A stretch of 64,000 bases of DNA from Nymphaea colorata (Eukaryota > Streptophyta > Magnoliopsida > Nymphaeales > Nymphaeaceae), in the NCBI RefSeq assembly GCF_008831285.2, contig NC_045138.2:25453934-25517933 (forward strand), written 5' to 3'. The translations under genes and the position numbers were made by a program. The notes beneath the pieces were generated by a model that was not told the origin of the DNA, did no database searches, and saw only the letters and a program-made list of their open reading frames with translations. How positions within the stretch are numbered: the first letter of the stretch is position 1; every line of letters starts with the position of its first letter. This document shows, piece by piece, positions 1-12,693 of this stretch.

Positions 1-675
1 CATATTAAGAGCATGCAAATCATGTTCTCCTTCAAGTTCCACGTCAATGTTCTCTGGATTAACATCCCAGTATTTGGATGATCCTGAATTGCAAGTTGCA
101 ACAAAATCAAAATATGATTTAAGTTAATATTAACTTTAAACAAGCAACATAATATACATATGTATACATATCAAAGATACAAAAAGAAAGAAATACCTGT
201 AATCATCTGAAGTACGTGAAAGTAAGCGTAGGTTGGAGTGCACATAAACTAAATCTTCTGCTCGCTTACTAGTTAGCTTATTTCTATTGATGTTGTGAAT
301 TTGAGAATAAGTGCTCCAATTTCTTTCACAACATGAAGAGGTTGCAGGTTGAGATAATAACTTCAACGCAAGTTGTTGGAGATTTGGTGTTGATGCTCCA
401 AAACATAACCACCAATAAACAGGATCTTCTTCATCTCTTGCCATTGCAGATTGTACTAAATCATTTCTTCCACCAGAGAAGCTCGCAAACTCATTATTTA
501 TTATCTTCAACCAATGAGAATCAGAATATAGACTTCCCAAACATGTCTCCATATTTTTTGATATTTCGGGATCTCGATTAGGAGGAACACAACCAGTACC
601 TCCTGCCAACCATGTTTGTCCATAATATTTGGGATTTAAGGAGTGTGCCATACAATGCAAAGGGTTTTTGAGCAT
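1..675 (-). mobile_element. hAT transposase C-terminal fragment
   Basis: On the minus strand, 675-136 reads as the C-terminal dimerisation region of a plant hAT-superfamily transposase. It contains a YWWLCFG-like stretch and the hallmark block SSCCERNWSTYSQIHNINRNKL-type (split here as SSCCERNWSTYS then IHNINRNKL), followed by RAEDLVYVHSNLRLL. A second short minus-strand piece at about 1-105 reads SSKYWDVNPENID, matching the usual C-terminal tail of this family. The two pieces do not join in frame through the obvious GT-AG sites, which suggests decay. The N-terminal zinc finger and catalytic parts are absent, and no terminal repeat is visible because the element runs off the window. It lies just upstream of the first visible RAD16-like exon and in the opposite orientation, so it probably sits in an intron of that gene. 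Confidence 0.8.
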
Positions 676-1032
676 TTGAACGTTAGATGATGTTTAAATC
701 GTTAAAAACTTAAAATAAAAAACTGGACAACTTTAGACTTGGTCAAAGTTGACCGAGTTAGAAAATGGACGAAATTGATCCCGGGTATGTTGACCGTACC
801 TGGTGCCGCGTTGACCGCACCACTGCCGTACCCAGGCTCATACCGGTACCCGTACCGCATTGACCACACCACTACAAGGGTGACTGCTTCTAGGCAAGCC
901 TTTCTGGCTGTCTCTGCATCATGAAGATTCTCCCTTTTCTTACATGCAATACATGATTATTGGCATATCAAGTAACTAATTAATCTTGTGCCCTGAATGT
1001 GACTGGGTATAAATGTTCTTTTGGCACTTCAG
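676..1032. other. Non-coding, probable RAD16-like intron
   Basis: No convincing gene. Positions 735-880 are a locally GC-rich tract of repeated tgaccg/ccgtacc/taccggtac words. Similar wording occurs near the ends of the element at 54.1-55.1 kb, so it is probably transposon-derived. The stretch ends in a splice acceptor at 1031-1032. Confidence 0.4.
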
Positions 1033-2322
1033 GCAGTTAATCATCCTTATCTGGTGGTCTGTTCATCAACAAGTGATCAATATGAAAAAGGTGATTCACA
1101 AGTTTTTTGTGGCTTATGCGGGCTTGCATCAGATGACGTTGTGGTGAGATCACTAGTGCATAGTTTCTTTGTAAATTTGTATTAATTATAAAAACTTTTT
1201 TGGAAGTGGAAATTTTGTTGAGCTTATTAGTTGCAGTTGTTTCACTTTTTCTTTTTGTTTGAGTTTGTATTGATTAGGCTCTTTATTCTTTAGCTAGTTA
1301 TCTTCTCATTCTTCTTGTTTCCAGGTTACTTCTTGTCAGCATGTATTTTGCCGAGAATGCTTGCTGAACTTTTCCAAAGAGCAGGATCAGTGTATCTGTC
1401 CACATGCAAGTTGTACAAAGCTTCTCACTCTTGACTTTAACAAAGGCAGACAGGATGTTAGCAAGTCCTGCAAGCGTTTGAGCATATTGAGTCGTATTTG
1501 CCTTGATGAGTTTAAAACAAGTACAAAAATTGATGCATTGGTATGTAAAACACTTGAATTCATTTTAGCTATTTGGAGAAAACTCTGGATATTATTCCTC
1601 ACAATATGGTCACTTGATTGGATTGTCTTGAAGTAGGGCAGTCAATTGATATAAACATCTACATCCTGAACAGTTTTGACTCTTGAGCATTGACTCAGTA
1701 TACAAAGTGCTTCATGCTGATTTTCTAAATTAGTTTGGGTGGTATCTGGTAAAGTCACAATTGTAATCTCATTTACCCATTTAGGGCAGGTGGACCATAC
1801 TGGTAATTGTATTGCTTAAAAGCTAAATATATGGGACATTAAAAGTCAAAACAGTTTAGGAGCTACTAATCTTTTCATATTTCTTTTTTTTTCTTTTTTG
1901 TTGTTAACAGTTTCATCTAAATAATTTGCTCAGAGGAAAGCAGATTTTGAGTCATGTAATTGAAACTGGTAGGCTTTTTTGTACATCAAGGATCAGTCAT
2001 CAAGTTTGAACAAAGTCTTGAAGGCTCATAAGTCATAAACTCATGCCTTTTTTTTTAAAAAAAAAAAAATACTAGGTCGAGCACATCTCTATTCAGGTTC
2101 AGTTTTATATGGCCTTCACCTAATTATTTCCATGCACTGTCTGAATCCATTCTTGATAGCTTATACACCATATTCACCTACGCATCAATTTATAAATCTG
2201 AATTTGGAATTTATCTTTGTTTAAGCAATCAAAACACTTGGAGATTTGTATTTGCTTTATGCCTTCAGAACTATGTCACATGAGTGTGGGGTGCTGGTGT
2301 CGGTGTGGCGATGATGTATATA

Positions 2323-2355
<33 letters not shown>

Positions 2356-4078
2356 ATATTGTGTATATGTGTATATACATTATTTGTTACATAGCTTTGA
2401 ACTGTCTAATATCCTTATTTATCTATATTTACATATATACTTTTTGTATTAGAGATAGTTTAGTTATGTGCACATTAGAATGGTCAGTTTTGGCCCTTTT
2501 CTATCAGCCTAACCGGATGTGCTGTGTAGGAGAAGAACCAGCACCAGCGTTGACATAGGTGCAGCAGCTATTTATAGGCACCTATGTGACATAGCTTTGG
2601 AAAATAACTTCATTACCATTAATTACCTAGAATATCAATTTAAAAAAAATACTTAAACTATGACACAAGAGATGATATAATAAGAGATTCATAATCATTG
2701 CCATTTTTCTGGAAACGGTTTAGTCATCAATTGGTATAGTGCTAGATGTATGGGGGTTTTATGAATTCAATTAGTTTATCTGACCTGAATTTCTGGAACC
2801 TTTTCCCCTTTTAACAAGTTCCTTGTTGGATTGTATATCTTGTTTACATAAATATGGTGCTATACTGTAGAAAGAAGAAATCAGGTTCATGGTTGAGAAG
2901 GATAGTGCTGCAAAAGCGATTGTCTTCAGCCAGTTCACTTCGTTCTTGGAATTGATACAGTTTTCACTCCACAAGGTAAATGTTGGAATGTCCAAGAGAG
3001 GTTCTCTTTAAGGGTGAGCCAAGATTGAAATCAACTTTTGTTATAAATTTGCAGTCTGGTGTGAAATGTGTGCTTCTAGTTGGATCAATGTCCATCAACG
3101 CTAGAGATGATGCAATCAGGACGTTTACCGATGACCCAGAATGCAGGGTGTTTCTTATGAGCTTGAAAGCTGGGGGAGTAGCTCTAAATCTCACAGTGGC
3201 TTCTAATGTATGGTTATCTTTATAATGCTCAAATAATAAAAGACAATGTTGCTGCTGCTACCTGTTATTTACTCTTTTTGCTGTTCTTCATCCAGGCTGT
3301 TGTAATGGTGTAGCTGTTCACAAATATGTATGCTATTGCTAATCATAAAATGTCCTCTATTAGTCTATCTTATTGGCTTGTTTCTTAAGTGTTTGTCCCA
3401 TCAGGAAACCTACAAAAAGTAATCTGCCTTTAAAACAGATTATTTGATGACCCCTTCATGCCCAAGCTTTCATGCATTCTTCCAGCATGTCCATCACTCA
3501 CACTTTAGTTCACATGGCCTGATAAACACACTAATAACCTGTTGAGTGCTTAGTGCTCTCCGTGAGTGAGAATGTTGAACATCATGCTTGGTTGAGATAA
3601 ATAGTTGTACGTTACCTTTGATAGTCTCTGCATTGACATTTGATATAGGTCTTCTTAATGGACCCTTGGTGGAACCCAGCTGTTGAGCAGCAGGCACAGG
3701 ATCGAATACATCGAATTGGGCAATACAAGCCAATTAGGTGAGTTTAAACTTTAAAATTTTAAATGTATAACAGTATATGTGAAACTGTGGAGTTTTGTAC
3801 TCGCATTCACAGAAACCTATGTAATTAGCATTTGGTTTTGAGTTTTAGAGTGGTAAGATTTGTAATTGCGAATACAATTGAGGAGAGGATTCTGAAGTTA
3901 CAAGAGAAGAAGAAATTAGTGTTCGAAGGGTAAGTTGAAATTGCAGTTCCGGAATTTGGAACTACTAGTGCAACCTATGCTGATGATTGTGAATTTGATA
4001 CACAGGACCGTTGGTGGTTCGTCAGAGGTACTGGCAAGACTAACAGTGGGGGACCTTTACTTCCTCTTCCAAGTCTGA
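1033..4078 (+). CDS. RAD16: RAD16-like SNF2/RING DNA-repair ATPase, 3' part
   Basis: Seven exons are read: 1033-1143, 1325-1540, 2871-2975, 3055-3207, 3649-3737, 3849-3929 and 4006-4078. They splice in one frame to 275 residues ending FLFQV-stop. Exon 1 begins AVNHPYLVV, the end of the SNF2 N-terminal lobe. A RING finger follows (CGLC at 26-29, CQHVFCREC at 41-49, last pair in CPHASC at 62-67, where spacing is wider than the usual CPxC). Next comes the helicase C-lobe: [32 protein letters not shown] and motif [23 protein letters not shown] split over exon 5. The tail FEGTVGGSSE is typical of RAD16. In yeast, RAD16 acts with RAD7 in global-genome nucleotide-excision repair; plant homologues are inferred to do the same in the nucleus. 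The 5' half should lie upstream of the window, unless the hAT insertion truncated the gene. Confidence 0.85.
2317..2355. repeat. (TA)n(TG)n microsatellite
   Basis: Imperfect TA then TG dinucleotide run in the large intron (1541-2870) of the RAD16-like gene. It makes spurious short open frames. Confidence 0.85.
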
Positions 4079-5847
4079 CTGAATATGTTATCACTAGATC
4101 AAGAGTTGGCTGATTATCATGCGTGCAGCACTGACTGACGTCATGTGGATGTGCATATACCTGTGGCAGGCACAGAAAGGGACCTACTGTCATTTAACTG
4201 ACAAATGGTCGAATTCCATATCTAATTTTCTGGAAGTAGGTGACGGAACAATGATGTAACTAATGCCTTGAATTTTCACCGGATTCTGATAATTGCATTT
4301 TTTGTTTCAAGATGATAACTATGTAAACGGTGTTTGTAACTGCTGCTTACGTGTGTAGCGTTGGTTTCTTTCAAGCAACTTGAGATTATTGCTGCAACAA
4401 AATCTTGCATGTGAAGGATGAGAAAGCCACTCATCATGTTGTAACTTTCAAGTTAAGTAGCTACGAAGTTTTGTACACATGCTATGCATTTCATCAAATA
4501 TGTATAATTTCATGGTGGGAATTTTCGAGCATGTGGCTTAATATCCTCTTGCAGTATTGATTTTACTCTACATTATTATCATCAAAAGATACTGTTATTC
4601 AGGAAATATTATGTCCCTTATTTGAATACACCTGATGAAGATTTCAAGTTCTACTTCTATTCGTGGTTTATGCTCTGATATTATTTCATAAACTTTATGG
4701 CTCCAAAGATCTTACGCTATTCAACTGAAGGTGCAACAGAAAACTTGAACCACGATGTCTGGATGCACCTTGAACTTGCAAAATTCTCAGGCACAATGGT
4801 CTGAAAATGAAAGTTCGTCGAAGGCAATGTAATTGCACGAGTAATTGTATCTAAGTACCTAGTTAATACTTGCAGCTATTCGTTGGAACAATTTTCTTCT
4901 TTTCAAAAATCTGGTATTTACCAAATAAAGCGAGGGAGCCCTTGCAAGGTCAATTAAAGTTCATCACAATCAACAATCCAGTCAAGCATGGGCGCAAATA
5001 TTGAGCTGGCTATGTCATAGAGATGACCGTCCAGATCTCTTTTTTCGGCTTTGGACTGAAAGCGGTCTAAGATCAACCTGATCTTGTCGAGGATAAAATC
5101 AAGTCGCGAGCTTAGTAACTATTTGATTCTGAGAAGATGTAAGAGAAAAACAAGTACATGGAACAATTGAGAAAATAATTTAATGAAAGGTATTGCAAAT
5201 GACACCAGGTATCGGTTGTGGTTGCACCTTCCAGTTTTCGAGATAGAACTAATCATCGTGGCCAATAAAGCTTATGAAGTAGACTCAAAGGATTAAGAAA
5301 ACCAAGATGATTTTTGGTGGCGAAGCTGCCGGTAGCTTTTTGCAATTGGGTAGGATTCCAAGGGCTCATGTAGCTGAAGTTGCCTTGTTTGACCATGCCA
5401 GCTTACAAAGTATTATAATACGCATCCAGGGTAGTATTGGAACTTAAGTAGGGACCCTGAACAAATATAGCTCATGACTGATGAGAATCAAACTAGTGAC
5501 CGGGCTTTCAGCCGCCCACCCTAATTAGCTACTCTATATCTCTTGAAGTTGTGGTTGATCTGCTGGAAAGCTGAACTTTCAGCCACATGCTGATTAGCTA
5601 TACCATGTCTTTTGAGAAAGTGGTTTATTTACTGAAAAAAATTTGTTATGAAACTGCTCTTGCAAAATACAGTATTATATGCCCCCTTGCTATGAAAAAT
5701 ATATGCATATAACATATATGCTGAGCATAATGTGTACATTCAATATTGTATGTTTAATAAACATGAAGTTCACTGGAAGCATGTATAAAAAGTAAATTTG
5801 TAGTTAACGTGCCTATAAGAACCAACAAAAAATCGCTCAACAGGACT
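4079..5847. other. Intergenic, nothing recognised
   Basis: RAD16-like 3' flank. AT-rich sequence with stops in all frames; no exon series, RNA gene or transposon hallmark could be supported. Confidence 0.5.
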
Positions 5848-6385
5848 GCTTGGTAGCATAGTTGCAAATAATGTATCAGAGTTTTAAACGATAAGGTTTT
5901 TCTCGAGTATAATACGGTAAACTTAAAAAAACAAAAAAAAGAAAAAAATTTAAACGGTAAAATAAAATAAGTGAGAAGCTAATAACACAACTGTTGAGTT
6001 GCTTGGTAGCATAGTTACAAATAATGTATCAGAGTTTTAAACGGTAAAGTTTTTCTTGAGTATATTACGGTGAACTTAAAAAAACAAAAAAAAATTAAAA
6101 AAACTAAAAATAGTAAACAAATAAAATAAATGAGAAACTAATAACACAAACATTAAAAGATAAGTAAATTTGTAACAAATAAAAAAAAAAAAACTGTTTG
6201 GTATTAAAAAACTGAAAAAGTGAAAAAATGCATTAAAATGCGTTTTTTTATTTTAACGTTTAAAAAAACATATTTTATATAAAAAATGCATTTTTTAAAA
6301 TTTTAAACGTCCAATTAACTTATCGTGTTTTTTTTTCACATTTTTTTCGAAAAAGTATGACTATGCTTGATAGTCTTAAAGAAAA
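5848..6385. repeat. Tandem ~150-bp direct repeat in a MITE-like AT-rich block
   Basis: A unit starting gcttggtagcatagtt at about 5848 recurs at about 6000 with high similarity over roughly 145-150 bp (both contain aatgtatcagagttttaaacg and end ctaataacacaa). The block continues with A/T-rich inverted words and ends near 6380 with tatgcttgatagtc. The reverse complement of this end resembles the start (agcatagt shared). I infer a non-autonomous transposon with internal duplication; termini and target duplication are not proven. Confidence 0.55.
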
Positions 6386-6735
6386 TCCCTCAACAGTCGC
6401 TTGATGATCTTGAACGAGCATTCTTACGAGCCCGGCCTGGCCTCTTTCGGTCCTTGAGGCGACTGTAGTCTGTAGGCCGTCCCTGGTAGGTTTGGTCTCT
6501 TGCTTTTCGGAGAATAAACTTGCGATTCACGAGGAAGAAATCTATGAATTCCACAAGTTAGCTTCTCTCATGTCCCCAACTACTCTCTCCGTCTTATGGT
6601 ACTGAAATGAATGTCGGATGCGCTTCTCTTCAACAGATTCTCTTTTTTTGCTCCTTTTCTGCGCTCTCACAGGTGCTCACAATCGCGGGAAGCGACCGGC
6701 GTCAATAGCGGAAAGTTTTGACTCTTAGTGTAAAA
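6386..6735. promoter_or_regulatory. ELP5 upstream and 5' UTR region
   Basis: This 350-bp stretch directly precedes the ELP5 start codon. It is pyrimidine-rich (6590-6670, ctcttttttt runs) as plant 5' leaders often are. No clear TATA box was found, which fits a housekeeping promoter. A TTG codon upstream keeps the frame open, but the ATG at 6736 is the conserved family start (MVESVAR). Confidence 0.4.
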
Positions 6736-9700
6736 ATGGTAGAATCGGTTGCTCGGATTTTGAGAGATGGGGTGCTGGAGGGAGAGTACGCACCCGCGCT
6801 GATTATCAAGGACTCGTTGAGCATGCAATCGGGTCTTCATGTTTTCGATCATTTCCTTTGCAACCTTTGCTCTAACATCTCCTCTAGCAGGTCCCAAGCG
6901 CGGTAAGCTAATATCTTTCGATTGTGATGGTTTATTTTGCTATTTTCTATTGAAAGGGATTGTTGGTCGTCACATTATGATTTTAATTTGCTGTTTCTAT
7001 TGAAGGGGTTTGGTGGTCGTCACGTTTGCAAGAAAGCCTGCATTTTATTTTGACTTGTTAAAGAGACGAGGAGTCGACACTACACACTCGGAAAGATGGT
7101 AAGCGCAGGGTATCAATGGCGCCGTCTAACTGTCTAAGTTTATTCCTCTGTTGTTGTTAGTATTATTGTTGTGATAAGAAACACAAGTAGAACGGTAAGC
7201 AATTTGGTGTAGTAGCAGGGTAGTGAAACTGAAAGGTAGTCCTATTACTAAGGGACCATGCTTATGGCTGGTTTCTATGAAAAACATCCCTATCACGTGG
7301 AAATTAAATGCTAAGGAGGCAGGACATTCTATTCAGCTGATTCGGAATTGGTGTATAAAGTGACTGCTTCCTTTTATCGTTTATACAATTCGGAACTTTC
7401 TTATGTAAGTATTCATGTGGGTATCTGTTAATGAGATGGTCAAACATAGTTAATATACTGACTGATTGTTCTTGATGACTTGCTTGGCTTTTGACGGGCA
7501 AAAGAGAAGGAGAAAGCAAGATTCGTTTGATATCCTGTCTGTGAATATCATGTCTTATTCCCTAGTTGTTTCTCCAGGGCCTAAAACATCGGGCTGGGAC
7601 TTGAACCAAGTAGGTTGTGTCGTGAGTGGGTTCAGCCGATATCACACTTGTCTCAACTCGGTTCAAGTAGTTACTGAGCTGATCTTGAGCCGGCTTGCTA
7701 GGACTAGTGAGCTGACCATGAATAAGTTGTGTCCATTGACTCCATTCAAACTTTTTTTGCTTAGACTCAATTACTGAGCTAATCAACTTCTATGTGTGTT
7801 TGTACGAAGCCACCATGTGTTCTTGTTGCAAACTGCCCCCTAATATATGTACTTTCCTTTGTCAAATGAATGGGCGTCTCGTTCACTTGCATTTTTGAAT
7901 TTGTATCCGTTCATATAAATTCATCAGCAAAAGATCAGTTTAGCATTTCAGTATCAAATTGTGGTTATATGGTCTCCTGATCATGAAATTACACTCAACC
8001 TCAAGCTCAGACCTGAATCAAGTTTAAAGCTGCTTAAGATATAAGTCTGGCAGTTGTGGGAACAAGAAGATCAAGCTATGTTGATTATCAAACGATTCAC
8101 GTTCGACTCATGGTGAACATGAGCTGAGTTCAGGCTACTTTAGTATTTAACAGTCTAAGGCTGAGCGTGTTTTGTCTAGTTAATTCAGCTGGTTGTCAGG
8201 CCTTCTAATACTGTGCCACCATGTATGTATCACGCTAGTCCCACCATTCTATGTATGTCAAAAATATGTAACTAGTTTTACAGCAAGAGCTGTCACTACC
8301 AACATGTCACATCCATCATGGCAGCCAGTTGGTGAGGTTGGTAAACTCAGCTTCATTTGTGTTCTAAAATAAAATTTAAAAAAAAAAAAATCTCCATCAT
8401 ACAATTAGTTCTGGACATAAAGGCAGAAAATTAGTTGGAGGGAGAAAATATGTTATTGCTAATTCGTGCTATTTGGGTATTGTATCTCAAGGTATTAACA
8501 GGCCCATTGAAGTACTGTTTGAAAAAGTAGATAAGTGCAATTCCACTAGGAAGGCCAACTTGAACAAGGATTTGAAGCTAGAGATGATTGAATGTTCTTA
8601 TCTAAACTAGGATAAATATTAATTTCTTAATGGAAATTAACTCTAGATTTCAATATGACTTATTATTAGTGGATAAGACAAACTTATTTTCATTTTGTTG
8701 TTTAAGTTAGTTCAGATTAATCTTACTCATCACAATTCACTTATAGGTTTGATCACTTGATGTTTCCTCTCACATCAAGGCTCATGATACCAATATCTGC
8801 TGATAATAAGCGCTTCAATTAAATGTGGCAACAGCATGATTAACTAATACCATAGCAATTAGGGGGTCTTAACTTGGATACCCATGGTTGATAAACTCCA
8901 AGCTTGAGCAGAAATGAAGAAATTGAAGTGGAAAGAGGTGAATACTTTGACATAAAGCTGTACGCCCTCCAAACCTTTGAACCTGTGACACGTGAAGTGG
9001 CGATTCAAGTTCACTTGTTGATATACACATTTTCTCTTGACTACCTGTTCTTGCTTGAGATTAGTAGATTGATCTTATGAACTTACTTGTATTAGTGAAG
9101 TTAAGGAGCAGGAAGCTCTGTGTTTCCATTTAATCTTTCATCTCATAATGTTGTGCTTGTAGATTCATTTATGTTGTTTGTTAACTCAGGTTACAGATTC
9201 TAGATTGCTATTCAGATCCTCTTGGCTGGAAGGACAAACTCTTGAGTCACACTCAAGAGCATGTTAAGGACCATAAAAACGTGGCTGTTTTTAAGGATGT
9301 CACCAACACAAATAAGTTGATCTTTTCTATTCTCGATCTTGGGAAAGGTATGTTTTTACTGTTCTAACTCCTTGTTTATCACCTTGTTCATGTTCCATTA
9401 TTGTCTTTGTAGTTAAGAATTTCTGAACAACATTGGCACATATGATTTCTACAGAAATCATTGGACAAGAGAAAGGTCGATTCTCAGTAGCAATTGATCT
9501 GGTAACCACTCCTTGATTATGCAGTTATGCTTTTGTAATTCATCGTGGTTGCATATGGTTTGTTTGTCTTTCAGCACTTATATAGAGATCTTATTTTCTC
9601 TTTCTGAGAAACTAATTTTGATTTGTTACAACTTCATTTATATGTTGATCTTATATATATTTAATAATGAGATATAACTTATGCTTCCAGTAATGTTGTA

Positions 9701-11496
9701 TGGTACACTGACAAGTAATGGCATGTAGCCTTTTGTAATAGATGAAGTGGGCAAGAAATATTCCCAGGTAGATGGATTTCAATGTTGGGTGGATTCAGTA
9801 TGAATGCAAAAAAATTTAATGTGCAGTGGATATCATGAACCCAAAAAGAGCCTCCAATGGAATACAATCAACTAGCAATCTCTTTTCTTCATTTCTATTT
9901 CGTGCAGTCTAATGTAGAACTTCATGAATACTTTTACTTTTACCAAACCACTCGGTGAACAGCTTACGCCATTTTGGTCTAAATTTAATGGTTATGTTGT
10001 TTTATATTCTGCATCAGGTGGAGTGAGTGTTCTTACTTCTGTATCTGCTTTTTCAGGTTACTGAATTGATCAGGCACACATCTCTGCAATTAATATGTAG
10101 CCTTATAAACAATTTTCGCAGCCATGGTATATTATGACATTTTAAGAATGTACTTCTGATGTCCTGTATTCTTCTCCATGATTGGGAAAGCTGATAGCAA
10201 GACATTTCTAGATTTTCTGCCAAAATTTGTCTTATGAATATCACAATTTTTTTTATCAGATTCAGCATGTAAGCTATGTTGGTTTATATGATTCTAGCGT
10301 AAATCTTTATTAGTAAATTTGTGATCTCCTGTTCTTTGCTAATGCTTGATGCTGTTCAAATGCTTAATGGACTTTAATTCTGAGGAGATTAGAAATACAA
10401 GTACAGATTGTCTTGGCAAACTCTCTCTGTCTCTTGCAATCTTCAATTTCTGTAATTTAAAATTATTTTCTATTCAAAGTGATCAAAACTTTTTTAATGA
10501 GTTTCAGCTTATTGTTTGATCCAGATCAACTTTCATCTCTTCTATGGTCAATACATTCAGACCTGCATGAGCCTAGGACTGTTGCAGCGCTTGACTATCT
10601 GTGTAGTATGACTTTGTATCTGGATTCAATGGTTCACCAACCCACAGATGTTTATAGAAGCAATGAGAACTTGTCTAGATTGGAACAAAATTCCAACAGG
10701 GGCAGATTACATCTACGGCTGAAACGTAGAAATGGGAGAGTCAAAATTCTAGTAATCTCTCTCTCTCTCTCCCCCTCTCTCTCTCCTCCTTTCTGAATAT
10801 GGAATGTGCCAGTAAGTAATGTATTGTGAATGACAATGCAACCAACAACTGACAGTCCGAGGAATTTTTGGTGGAAAATGGCGGAGTCAAGTTTGTACCA
10901 GTTTCTTCTGGGAATGCTATTAGCAATGAAAGCTGTTTACCAAAGGTCAGTTACTTGGGAAAGAGATCTCGTAAGATCATGTTTTGGAATTTGAAAAGTT
11001 TGACACTGGCTACCCTTTTTTGATGATGACACCCTTTTTCTTCAGTTGTATTTCCCTGCATGGTCCTTGTGTTGATCTAGTATGGTGTTTCACTTTATCT
11101 TCAAACAGGTCCAGTTTAATCTCCAGCTTACAGAGAAGGAAAGAACCGATAGGGCAAAAGTTGTGCTTCCTTTCGAGCACCAAGGTGCAGTTAATTTCTC
11201 AGTTTCCCCATGTTTGCTGCATTTACAAAGAAAAAAGGGACGTCTTATTTTAGCTGTTCTTTGTGTCTACTCCAGGGAACGGTGAACATATAGAGATATA
11301 TGATGGGCGAAGATCACTTGCAAGGTTTCAGAAAAATAACGTGCTGAGTTCTCTAACTGATGACACTGTTTCTGCTGTTAGCAAAGTAAACTTAGGAATG
11401 GATGATGATGGCAAAGGTCAGATACACTATGTACGTGATTCGGATGATGAGAAATTTGATTCTGATGAGGATCCAGATGATGATTTGGACATATAG
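6736..11496 (+). CDS. ELP5: Elongator complex subunit 5
   Basis: Nine exons: 6736-6902, 7006-7098, 9190-9347, 9455-9501, 10057-10126, 10525-10751, 10856-10945, 11109-11184 and 11276-11496. All junctions are GT-AG and keep one frame, giving 382 residues. It opens with [17 protein letters not shown], then [20 protein letters not shown] and [11 protein letters not shown]. It ends in an acidic tail ([19 protein letters not shown]), all typical of plant ELP5. ELP5 lies in the ELP4-ELP5-ELP6 RecA-fold ring of Elongator, which supports wobble-uridine modification of tRNAs and has also been linked to transcription. It keeps the fold but lacks Walker motifs, as usual for this subunit. Intron 2 is about 2.1 kb and holds old repeat-like sequence. 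The gene converges on eIF3b. Confidence 0.9.
10758..10795. repeat. (CT)n microsatellite
   Basis: CT-rich simple repeat directly after the splice donor of ELP5 exon 6, inside intron 6. Confidence 0.8.
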
Positions 11497-12693
11497 TCCT
11501 TTTTCCTTCAGTTTGAGAACAACCATCGCATGGTTTGAGGCTGAGAACCTGCAATCATGGCAGGCTTACTACCCCCTCGTCCGGTCAATTTAATACTTTT
11601 GTGTTCCTTGTTTCTCTGACAAATGTTTTATGCTTCATATCCTAGAGATAAATGACGGTCTCTACCCAACAACAGGAACAAGGTGTTTTTTTTTTGTTGC
11701 TTTGGAGATGTAGTTGTAGTGGATTCTTTAATGGCCTTTTGTCATTGTTGTCCTGGCGATATGGTCCACTTTTGGATGAGTTAACAGCCGAGTGCCTTGA
11801 TAGGCAGCCTTTTTTGTCTGCACTTGTTAATGGCAAAGCAACAATGCCTTTTCTCTTCTGTGCCTTCATCCCTTGTACTCTAAAATACTTTCTGGGTGTT
11901 TGGCAATGTAAATTCAGACTTCAGCTGGTTTTCTTTCTTTAAAGCTACTGAGACAAATTTTCCTCAGAAATCTGTGATGTTACAAGAAATCTACTCAATT
12001 TAATAGCGTTGTGCACCGGCGCGGCTGCGCAGGCATATTTCTTCATTCAGCTGGCGCTCAAGAAGTTTGGTATTAGATCACTAATTTACGCAAAAACTCG
12101 AGGTTTTTGTATGATCTCAACGTCCTCCAACCAAAATTAATTGTCAGTCCGGCTGTGGACGAATACACCACCAAAGAAAGTGAGAAATTGCTCTGGTTAT
12201 CCCTGCTAGCAGAAACAAATAATAAGCTCGATAAGGTAATGATACGATGCATCTGGGAATAAAATAAATACTTTCTCAAACAGATTCAATAGATGTAGAG
12301 TTCAGTTGGTTCTCGTGTTTTTAGGATATTTTTTTTTCCTGGAAAAACGAATGATCTTCTAGGAACATAAGAATATACTCAGTGCAACAGTTGAGCTCCA
12401 ACTGCGGCCAACTAGACCGTCCAAATATATTTACATTCAGCCCCACTTAAATAGTTTGGTATAGTCTTGCACCTCAATCCCAACATCATTGATCAGGTTT
12501 TCTTTGAATTAAACATGCAAAATGTCAAATTCTTTTAAATGATCCGAACGTTCTCCCCAAACAAAATTCAATTACCGCCCTAGCGTGATAGAGGGTCGAC
12601 TAAAATAGTACCAATAAAGCGAACGACAAAGAATCCAAAATTTGCAGCATGATCCCTTGGAGGTAATACTGTCATTTTCAAATGCTTTTCTTT
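11497..12693. other. Convergent 3' UTR and intergenic zone
   Basis: This stretch separates the stop codons of ELP5 (+) and eIF3b (-), so it must hold both 3' UTRs and poly(A) sites. Open frames at 11.64-11.94 kb on both strands have no recognisable domain and are probably chance. Nothing else is supported. Confidence 0.6.

Noticed and set aside
11652-11942. Overlapping open frames on both strands after ELP5
   Set aside because: They lie in the expected 3' UTR/intergenic region and match no family.
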